Assembly: GCA_026874595.1 (NCBI GenBank)
Contig: CM049315.1
Span: 13,766,664 to 13,830,663 of the forward strand
Direction: 5' to 3'
DNA: 64,000 nt
Origin: Sipunculus nudus
Lineage: Eukaryota > Annelida > Sipuncula > Golfingiida > Sipunculidae
The notes under the pieces are model-generated. The model was not told the origin of the DNA, made no database searches, and saw nothing but the letters and a program-made list of their open reading frames with translations. Below are positions 50,537-61,902 of this stretch, in pieces. Within the stretch, counting starts at the first letter, position 1. Every line of letters starts with the position of its first letter. The position numbers were made by a program, and so were the translations under genes.

Positions 50537-53500
50537 GTAAGTTCTTCGTGTCAATTAAACAATGATTCCTCATTCATAAGAATTTATATCCATCTATCAG
50601 GATCAGGTAATACGAATAAGTTTTCCATAGGACAATGCGACCAGATGTGTGTATACAGGTTACGCCGTTAATTCTGGGTTGATTTTTCAATTATTATACG
50701 TGATATTTTACTTGTTCATATAGTTTCGGTGTGTATAAAGCACACGTCAACACAAGTGTAAGTACATTAGTTCATGCACTACGTGCCCTCTTCGTGTGTT
50801 TGTGTGCACCATTAACTACTTAGGGGGATTATCACTTGTATTCGAATACAAAATAAAGTTACAATTTCATCCGTTGATTTTCTTTTCCTCTTTTTCATTA
50901 AGGCGGAGAAACATTTTATTTTCCGATCGGTGTTAGGTAAGCATGGGATTTATTAAAACTGTACAAGAGCCTTCTGCCGCAAAACCATTATACATAGTAA
51001 ATGATTATTATTACAAATATTCAGTATTCCATTTGCCATCTGAAAATAAATAAAAATATAGATTTGTCTATCCTTTTCCTTGTAAGCTCGAAATCGTTGA
51101 AACGTGAAGTTGATACATATAATTGTTTGGAAAGGTTGTTTTCTTCCTTTCACTGAACAACATACTCCATGACCTTTTAAAATGATTGTGTATATATAGG
51201 TGTATGTATATTTTATATATCTTAACAGTACAGTTAAGACCATTTCACACTGGAAGAAGTTAATATCCGAACGAAAAGTTGATGCATGAACGAAAATTTA
51301 AAACCCTTTATTTTATTTTGGTGTTTACACGTACACATCCGAAAGATCATATCCGAACGCAAAAAAAAATAGAAAGTGTTCATTTTTCATTTCACAAAAA
51401 TGGCCTACGTTCAACCTTCAACACAGAAGGACAGTAACATACTTGACCACTAGTTCGTTTGTTGGTTAACTACATGGTATACAACATTGTTTAACATTGC
51501 ATCAGCTATGAAAGGAATGTCATTTCCTTGTCCACATTTTTACAGAAAAATATGATTAAAAAAATCAAAACAAATATATGGGATTACTTTTATTTCAATC
51601 AGATTATATAAATTGGTATAATAGGTAGATACATCATGAAAAATTTCAGAGAAAGAAGCGTTTTCGTGTGTTCTTCTTGCATGTTTGAAAAAATTTACAT
51701 ATTTTGTCACCACCAGTAAATTAAGAACGCGACGTTTGCAAACATCTAGTTTGAAACATTTTTATGTTTTTTTTATTTTCAGCATATCTACATATCATAT
51801 AAAAAGAAGCAAGAATACCTAGGGTTTGATGGCAATGCCCCAACCACCAACCCTAAAAAGATACACACAAATTGACCCGTAATAAAAAATATAACAATTA
51901 TTAAGGTATTATAAAACAACATGATTGTTTTTAGGTCAACATTTTGCAGAAAACACAAATTTCGCAGCTTTTGGGTTACCAAGAATGTTTTAGATCATAC
52001 TGACATATTTAAAATCGTATTCAATCCAAATAGATGTTTTAACCCTGATCAACATGGGCTGTATAGTTGCATTTGCTCTGGCGAATCATTAGCCCAAACA
52101 AATGGACTCCTCAATTGCTTTTTTTAGTGATTGACGCAATGTGGGGTACATAGATTGCCCCTTAATTTAATTGTGATTTTAACACTCCATACACAACTGT
52201 GCGATTAAATATATATCCATTGATCAATGTTCGGTACATCTGTGTGTATTGTATATTTGACCACTTAAAATATTAGAGATCTATTCTCAGCACTATTTTG
52301 CATCCAGGAAGTGACAATATGAACATAATAGTACACCAGCCTAAAGCATGGACTCAAGCAGGACTGCCACGGAATGCAAGATATCTGTTAATGCTTCTAT
52401 TCCCTCTGACAAATAAATCAGTAGTTAATGTAATAGGTGCTTCATCCTTTCTGAATGTAAACATTGGTATGTTAAAACCATAGAATTTTTTTATTCAATT
52501 TCCTTTCCAAGAGTAACAAATCGTATCGTGCTATAGCCCCAGTTGGCCCTTTGGTGGGCCGGTGACGCAACAGAAACCTGAAACCTGTTGCGTCGCCGTT
52601 GGCGGCTAGCGAAACAGTAGCTGTTGGGCAAGTACTGGTAAAAGCATATTGAAATGGGTACCTGGTACTTATAAACTAAGTGGGCCAATTATTTTCAGTT
52701 ACTTGAAGGGATATAAATGTATTTTTAAAGCACGATTTTTTACATTTTTTATAATTCTGGTAAAAGGAAACAAAACTCGTGCTTTATCCTATTTTAATTA
52801 TATCTTTTATTCAATTATTTAAATCATACCATTTAAATCAACCAACCGTGCCAATCAATTAACCAAACCAAGAATCGTTCAAATCACGAGCCCTCCGCTG
52901 GTCTAGACAATTTATATATATGAACACTTCAACTGCGGGCCTCTGGTTTTCTTCACCTCCAAAAAGACTACCGGACGTAACCATCTGTGACGCGAAGAGT
53001 CCACATTACACGTAAAGAGAAAGAGAGAGAGAGAGAGAAAGGGGGGGGGGGGGGGGAATATGCAATTTGCGTAACAATTCATTCGATATATTTTCTCTTT
53101 CTTTTTTTCTTTCTATTTAAAACAATCACCAGTGAAGAACTATTCACAAAAAAAAATAAATAAATAATATCTGTCACGCTATCGAAAAGTCATTGTCAGA
53201 AACGATGATGTATAAAAGTAGCCACTCCATGTGGTTAAACATAATAGTAATAATAAATTAATTTTATACATATTTTTCAGGAGTATCTGCTGACCTTCTT
53301 TTGTTTATATTGCACTTAGGCTTTGAAAACAACATCATAATGATTCATTTTATTCTTTGAACAAATGTTTTTCCTGATACTCTGTATAACTTTAATCTTA
53401 ATATTGAAACATATCAGAAAACGATATGTATATATTGCACTTAAGCTTTGGAGAATCCTAAGAAGTATTCTCTGCATATATTTTTATTTTTATCATACAA

Positions 53501-53850
53501 TGAAAAAATGTATTTTAGCGAGCACCCCGGTCTTAATATTTTCAGTAACATAAATGGGCCACCATATATAATAATAATAAAAATAATAATAAGAAGAATA
53601 CAGGATTTTATTAGTATAATATATGTTAAGTTTTAGACATTATTCACATATATATTTAACCTTGTATATTATAATACAATGAAATGTGTTTATATATGCA
53701 TGTTTGTTTTTGTTTGCGTCCTACCGCTGCCTCGATGAAAAAAAGGTTAATCTAGGACTAGCTGTCCTGAATAAAAATTATATAATTTGGTAGGACTGGA
53801 ATAGGTAAATGTTTTTACTTATTAGACAAACGCGTCATTTTGTTTTGTAG
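50537..53850 (+). other. Intron 1 of the receptor gene (3.3 kb)
   Basis: Opens gtaagt and closes with ttttgttttgtag. AT-rich. It holds a (GA)n and poly-G tract near 53.02-53.06 kb and a short AT-rich stretch at 51.24-51.37 kb with CCGAACG words like those at 36.3 kb. I see no exon inside it. The small open frames here have no recognisable product. Confidence 0.5.
53021..53057 (+). repeat. (GA)n followed by poly-G
   Basis: AGAGAGAGAGAGAGA then about 17 G, in intron 1. Confidence 0.85.
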
Positions 53851-53937
53851 GAGAAATGTTACTTTCAGCTAGGGAACTTTGCTTGTTGGCAGCCTACGTC
53901 TTGGCCGTAAATCTCTATGGGTCGGCGCAGCCAGCAG
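53851..53937 (+). CDS. Exon 2: start codon and signal peptide
   Basis: Acceptor ttttgttttgtag|GAG and donor CAGCAG|gtacgt bound an 87 nt exon. The ATG is at 53856, with G at -3. It encodes 27 codons plus one base: a short N-region with R6 and E7, a hydrophobic core LCLLAAYVLAV, and a small-residue end (G22 S23 A24 Q25 P26 A27) suited to signal peptidase. The leftover G joins CT of exon 3 to make Ala, directly followed by the first HormR residues. This exact phase match is the main reason for joining the exons. The other two frames are closed by stops (TAA at 53908, TAG in the second frame). Confidence 0.75.
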
Positions 53938-56900
53938 GTACGTTGAAAGGTACAGTAAATGTATAATTTATGCACGAATTACAAATGATTTTGGCATGCC
54001 TGTTGATCTTGGAAAGGTTCATTCTTGTCACGAGATAAGTGGCGCCTCCTATATTGTTTCTTTCCGTTTCACGCAATAAAGATACGGTCATCTTGTTTGG
54101 GATCACGTTTAGTCCTAAAACGTACGTGATAAGCATTATTGGACCCATGATGAATCCATGAGCTGAGCAAGGATTTTGATGCCATCCATATTTTTTTAAT
54201 GCAATTTATTTTTTATTTTGAGACAAAGCAAGTGCAATAATCATGCCATTTTTTGAGTAGATAATTAAACCGGTTAATTATAAGTTAGAACTGGGAAGTT
54301 AAAACAAACTGGTCAAATTTTATAAGGTCGTTTTATTCAATATACCGTTCTTCGGGCTACGGCAGATTTTGGTACAACATAAACATTATGATGACATACA
54401 TAAAATCATTGTCGTTCTATTTTTACCTGAACAGCTGTGCATATTATAAAGAGTAAAATAATATCTCTTGACACAGTTGGCAACAGTTTTGAATTCAGGG
54501 CTTCATAAGGCAAAACAAATTAAGAGTCCTATACGCACAGGTATTATCTTTGCATGGGGAGGGAGTCTCATTGCAAACAATCAGACATATCTTCTTCCAT
54601 ATTATTTGAACTTTAAGGATTTTGTCACCTTATGCATATTGAGAAAAACCTGTTTTTGTTTGTCATATTTTAAAATTGTAAATTAGGTAAACGTTTTACC
54701 CATATGTAAACTAGTCCAGCACTACCAGAAATGCAGGGCCCTCTGAGGACCATTGTCCGACCACATCTAGTTTACAAGTATGATCTATTTCAACATAAAA
54801 GGTTACATCATAACACAGTGGAACAATGGGAAAGATGGTTACATATATATGATCGGGGGAACAATTTTAGCGGAGAAAATAACACGTGATGAATTGAATA
54901 ACGTTCAAGAATAAAAGTTTCAGAACCTGGTCTCCATTTTGCCTACAAAATCAACATTTATAATTTCACTATGTCTCACTAAGTGAAAATGCATGTACTT
55001 AAGCTTTGGCAATATGGCAATATGGTTGAAACTTTTTACATTCTGTAATCTTCAGTCCTTACATACCGTCACACGTACTGAGCTTGGGATCTACTTTACC
55101 TGTGGAAATGTTTGAAGTCTTGAAGTGAGCCACCAGTGAAGGCAGTTCTGTGTCTCGCCAGCAGATGTCAACATCTTTCACTTTTATATATTCTGGCTTG
55201 GGTTCCTTTTTATCTGATTAAGATGTAGTTATGACCAAGGTCAGATGGACTCTTAAAGAAGTAAAACCTGTGAATATGTTCGTAAATGAGGACAAAAAAG
55301 AAGCCCTCATATAAGATAGACCTCTATAGATGTCTGAATATTTTTACGAAAATAAAATGAAACCTCATTTTTAGGCCGACTAAAAACAGGAATTATGAAT
55401 TATGGATGGTGGAGAATGATTTTTATTTGAAAACAAAGTTTAATAAAATATCATTAAAGCCGGATAACTGTAATGCTTTTTCTTGCAATGTCAAATTAAA
55501 ATTGACTGTGATGGCACTCAACTCATCTGTTGCCTTTTTTTGGCCTTGAACTGTCATGAACGAGGGTCATTTTCCAAATCTTCTGAACAGATCTTGAGGA
55601 TTTTTACATCACAAAATGTTTATTACAGCGTTGTCTATCAGCCATTACGCCAAGCAACCTGGCCCATTGACACTCCGTTCCATACCAACCCGGCCGAATT
55701 CATGCAGACCTGTCCCAACGCAAAAATATGGATCATAATAAACTGTCGATCGCCAGATATCGTGGCATGTTAAACAGCACTACACATGGTATGGTAAATG
55801 GTATAAATAAATGATGTCAGTCATCAGGACTACAACATTAAACATGTTAATTTTGTACCACAGCTTATTGTCCAGAAGATCAGGACACGGTACCAGGATC
55901 CATGGTGTTCTGGAACAAGACAGCCGTGGCCACCACAGCCGTCAGGCCCTGCTCACCTGGACCTGGGATTAAGGGTGAGTTGGGATAAAATTTCTTGACT
56001 GAAAGTCGTCTGAGCCGAAGCGGTCACTCTTTGTCCGTCGTCCGACCGTTCTGACATCAATCCGTCCGGCCATTCGTCCGTTAACAGGGCGCATATGGTA
56101 ATCGCTGGACCATAAATAAATCTCCCTTGACACCTGAAAGTAGGTCACTGTGACCTATATGTACGTTATGGGGCCTGTTTGTGGACACCATAATAATTAA
56201 ACATCTGATAAAAAAGCTTCAATATCTGAAGAACTAATGTATAAATTTCCATTATTCTTTCCATGTAAATGGACAAGGGACAATTTTACCCGTTCCTGAA
56301 GACTGGTGGCACCAGCTTTATTTTTCTAATTTTTACACGTTTTCTTTATTTTGAATCATTGAAACAGTTTGGCCGAAAACAGGGCACAAACCGTAATCCC
56401 TTAGACCTAGGAACGTCTAACTGTACATCAAGGGAGGTCCTGAGCGGATTGCCTTGGAAACCTAAAATTAAGTCGCAGTAACCTATTTTATGCGTGCTAC
56501 GGGCCGAACACATTGTTTTGAGCACAATGAGAGTCAGACCAGGCACAAAATATGTGTATTTGGCCTGAAATCTTCTGATGTAACATTCAGGGAGGTTCTG
56601 GGTCAATGTCCTTTTGAATCATGAAATAAAGTCACCGTGACCTATATTTTGCGAATAATAGGAAAAGAAATATGATTTGAGCAACCTGAAAATGAGAAGT
56701 GTTCAAATTATTTCCGTTAGGCCTAGAATCTTCTAACGCAACATCCACGGATGTCAAATTGTCTTGGAAACGTGAAACAAGGTCATGATGACCAATATTC
56801 TGTGAGCAACTGGCCAAAAAACATGATTTTGAGCACAGACTGTATCCGTTTGCCCTGGAATCTTCTTATATGACATCCTTGGAGGTCCTTTGCAAGTCTC

Positions 56901-59900
56901 CTTTAAATCCTGTGATTAGGTCACTGTGACCTTTATTCTGTAAGTTACGGGCAGAAAACTTAATTTTGAGCACCAAAAAAGTCAAGCCAGACAGGGCACA
57001 AATCTGAACTGTTGGATGTAGAAATGTGTTTCTTAATGTAAAGGGAGGACATTGTAATGTTGCCTTGACATCCAAAATAAGGTCACTGTAACCTATAATT
57101 TGTGAGCTATGTAAAACAATATGTTTTGAATACCATGTATCGTAATTGACATAATAAGCGTCCCAGACGCTCTAAATATTGAATTTTTCCAAATATTTCA
57201 TACCCTTATAAGCACCCCCCCCCCCCTTCCATCCCACACACACCTGCCAACTTCCAGAATGCGTTACAATCCTCTAACACTGCGGCTTGTGTACACGTGT
57301 TTGACTTCACAGCACATTCAGGGCAATTCAGAAAACCAACGATCTTTATCGGTGGTTATGTGAAGTTTTGAAAAATAATAATTTATCCAAGTGATACCGA
57401 TTTGCAGACGATTTTATATTGTTTTGTATGCTAGTGCAACACAGTATGAATAACTGCAGTTTGAGATTTCCTTTGCAGGTGAAGAGGAAAATTAATATGG
57501 CAATAAATGAACTCTTTAATAAAAGTCAGCGCCTAATAAGGTAGTAGAAATATAAAATGTTCATATAAAGGTATGTAAAACAGTATTTATTTGAAAGATG
57601 AAAAATATAATATTGGACGTCGGTACCCCGATTATGTCAGTCACCTTTGGCAAATACCTATAGACAGATGAGCTCATATATGACATGGAATGGCATCGCC
57701 AATAATTGTCATTTTTTTCCCTCATTTTGCATGATATTACATGCAACATATTTTTAAGAGATGAAATACTGGCTCTCAGACTCCAGCGTATTATAATAAC
57801 TTCACCACCAGCTTGGACTTTCATTTTATAACAATTTCCATTTCTGCCAGCATGCACACGCCGATGTCTGACGCTATTGTATCAGGAGTACAAGCAAGTA
57901 AATTGTCGAGAAACTCGCGCTAATCATTCCATATAACGTTTCCAATACGATTTGTGTATCTTTGTAAAAAAATAAATGGATCCTTTGCTCCTTGTTCCTT
58001 TTTAGCTGAGCTGACTGTAAGTCATCTGAGCTATAGCGATCACTCTTTGTCCGTCGTCCCGTCCGGCCATCCGGCCGTCTGTCCGTTAACAGGGCACAAA
58101 TCGTAACCGCTTGACCTGGAATCTTCTAACTTGACATCCAGGGAGGCCCATGAAAAGTCTCCTTGGAAACCTGTAATTAAATCTCTGTTACACATAAACT
58201 CTGAGCTATGAGGCTCTGAAGTACCCCCCAGAATAATGGAATAATTTGATACAAAATCTCAAGTATCTGAACAACTAATGTATTGATAACAATGATTCTT
58301 TGCATGTATATTACTCATGGAATGTTTCATCGGTTTTTGCACACTGGTGGCGCCACTAGTATTTATTTCGATTTTTACGATTTTTTTCTCTATTTTTGAG
58401 TCCTCTAAAGATACGGTCAACTGTTAAAAGGGCACAAATTGTAAAGGCTGGACCTACAATCTTCTCTCTTGACATGCAGGGAGCCCATGAAAAGTCTTAG
58501 TAGAAACCTGAAATTAACTCCCTGTTACCCATAAACTCTGAGCTATGGGGCTCCAAAGTACCCCCCCCCCCCCAGAATAATGTAAAATTTGATACAAAAC
58601 TCAAGTATCTGAACAACTATGCGGTCAACTGTAAACAGGGCACAAATCCTAATTACTGGATCTAGAATCTTCTAAGCTGACATCCAGGGAGATCCATGAA
58701 AAGTCTCATGCAAAACCTGAAATTAGGTCTCTGTTACCCATATCCTCAAAGCTATGGGGCTCAGAAATACCCCCCCCCCCCGAATAATTAAAAATGTAAT
58801 AAAAGAGGACCATTATCTGAACAACTAATGCATTTATCACCAAGATTCTTTGCATGCATATTGATCATGGAGTCTTTCTCGAGTTCGTGCAGACTAATTG
58901 CGCCACCTTGATTTTTTTAAAATTTTTTTACCCATTGTTTTCTCTCTTTTATATACCTTCAAAGTTATGGCCATCTGTTAACAGGGCACAAATCCTAATT
59001 ACTGGATCTAGAATCTTCTCAGCTGACATCCAGGGAGATCCATGAAAAGTCTCAGGCAAAACCTGAAATTAGGTCTCTGTTACCCATATCCTCAAAGCTA
59101 TGGGGCTAAGAAATAACCCCCCCCCAAATAATTAAAAATGTAATAAAAGAGGACCATTATCTGAACAACTAATGCATTTATCACCAAGATTCTTTGCATG
59201 CATATTGATCATGGAGTCTTTCTCGAGTTCGTGCAGACTAGTTGCGCCACCTGGATTTTTTAAAAATTTTTTTACCCATTGTTTTCTCTCTTTTATATAC
59301 CTTCAAAGTTATGGCCATCCGTTAACAGGGCACAAATCCTAATTACTGGATCTAGAATCTTCTCAGCTGACATCCAGGGAGATCCATGAAAAGTCTCAGG
59401 CAAAACCTGAAATTAGGTCTCTGTTACCCATATTCTCAAAGCTATGGGGCTCAGAAATAACCCCCCCCCCCCGAATAATTAAAAATGTAATAAAAGAGCA
59501 CCATTATCTGAACAACTAATGCATTTATCACCAAGATTCTTTGCATGCATATTGATCATGGAGTCTTTCTTAAGTTCGTGCAGACTAGTTGCGCCACCTG
59601 GATTTTTTTAAAAAATTTTTTTACCCATTGTTTTCTCTTTTTCATAGACCTTCAAAGTTATGGTCATCTGTTAAAAGGGCACAATTCGTCACCATTGGAC
59701 CTAAAATCTTCTAACTTGACATCCAGGGAGGTCCATGAAAAATCTGCTTGGAAACCTGAAATCAGGTCTTTGTTAAGCATATCCTCAAAGCTTTACTTAT
59801 GTCGAATGGGGATACCACCTACAAAATTTGGCATTGATAAAATTCCTTTTGTGAATGTTTTCTTGGTCAGCTGAGCGTCATGACCCCTGGGTCACTTGTT

Positions 59901-61862
59901 CTTTTCAAAATCAGGTTCCAGTTAAAATGCAAGAGTCGTATCGAAATACCATGCATGTTGCTTTGAGAGGCCCGATTAACCTCTGACCTTTGACCTCGTC
60001 GTGTTTTGGAATTTAACATCCCCAAATCAGGGCTGTTCTGAAACCGAAAGCTGCAGGTCATTTTCGTGGTCGATTCGACAGGTTTCATGCCTGTTGTCAT
60101 AATTAGATCACGTTGACGTTTGCCGCTCCCGAAACAAGGAAGCACGTTGTTTCCAATCATTTTGACTGACAGTGAACAACACTAAGGCGACACATAAAAT
60201 TACCTGAGAATAAATCATTTGCACAAAGCGCGTACGTACGATACACACGTATCAGAATTCCTGGTTTATGGTTCTTGCAGCGATAGCTGTCTGTGCAGGC
60301 GGGATAACTTGCATGGTTATACCATATATACCAGTGTATTATACAACTGTCACATTAAACTGCAACGATAAAGTAAAACACCGTGCAAACCGTTGATTAC
60401 TGATGATTTGCAAATGGTCAATGCATAATTTTTGCTGTAATCAGTTTCACGGCACGTATATTGACAAACGCGGCATAGGAATTGGTAGACATTGTTTTAT
60501 TACGAACATTAGAGAGAACATATTAATCATGAGAAATAACAAACACAAAATAAATATATTTAATTAAATGATACATCCACAAACTTATCTAATTTCAACG
60601 AGGATTATCATGGTCAGGGGACAGATCTTGCACGACACAGCCGTGTCGGTCAGTCATTCATACCTGGCATATGGACAAAATACATCTCTATTGTTTTATT
60701 AATATTATTTCAATGAGAATAAATAAATTATTAGAAATAAAAACAGCAAGTAAATATATTTTATTGAATCATACATCAACATACGCACCTGAATTCAACG
60801 AGGATTATCATCGTTAGGAGACGGACCTTATACACATCAGAGCGATGGCGATTTCAAGACAGCATATGGACAAAATACGTCTTTATTGTGGATTTTCATC
60901 GTTACGGGACGCACCTTGCACGATATAGAAATGTCGTTCAGTCATTCATACCGGCATATCGACAAAATACGTCACTTTTGTTTTATCAATATTATTTCAA
61001 TGAAAACTTATAATTTAATAGAAAAAAACTCAAAGTAAAATAATTTTCATTGCATGATACATCCACATAGGTACCTGAATTAAGGTCCCCCGATCAGCAT
61101 AGCCACCTGCAGGGTCGGCATTCACGGACACAGTCCGTCAATATAATCTATGACACACTTGACGACTGATTCTGATGTGTGCAACTAATTTTATTAATAT
61201 ATTAGGTGATAAAGCCTGACGGAGACAGAATAAAAACTAGCGGTAACTTTTAAGCTTGGCAGTGAGAAATGAAAGCAAAACGTTTCCCACCGGCTAGGGA
61301 GAAAAGTGTGGCTAGGATGGCTCATCCCTTAGTTTTCTTATTGCGATCTCCTCCCAAATCCGGTGTGGGCGCTTATTACCGGAAGGGCGCTGATAACGTC
61401 ATATACGGTAAGTCAAATGGACACATGTCATAGAAGTTTGACATAGGAACTTCTAACTTAGCGTATGGGAGTTCCAGGTGAAATCTTCTTGAAACCTTTA
61501 ATAAAGTCACTTTTCATTATTTTTAGAGGGCTGTCGGAAAAAAACATGAATTTGAGTACATATATTTTTCACGAGATCACAACATCAATAGTTAATAGAT
61601 TTTCTCAGTGTTACAGATCAACTGAGCGTCTTGACCCCTGATAACTTGTTCTTTTACTACTTTGTAGATTGCCTTAAGTCATTTTTATTGCAGACATTTT
61701 CATATATTTCATTTTTCAGATAGTCCAGGTAGTTGTCCGTTAGGTCTAAATGAGATCCTCAGCATGTTGGTGTTACATTTATATTTAAATTTTTGTCATA
61801 TTAAGTAGTAGAAAACAAGTAGTAGCAGTAGTGGAAGTATTAGTAGTATTAGTCAAAGCATT

Positions 61863-61902
<40 letters not shown>

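Noticed and set aside
55483-55773. Possible extra exon upstream of HormR (acceptor-like site near 55629)
   Set aside because: No convincing donor follows and frames end in stops; kept only as a possible alternative terminal exon.
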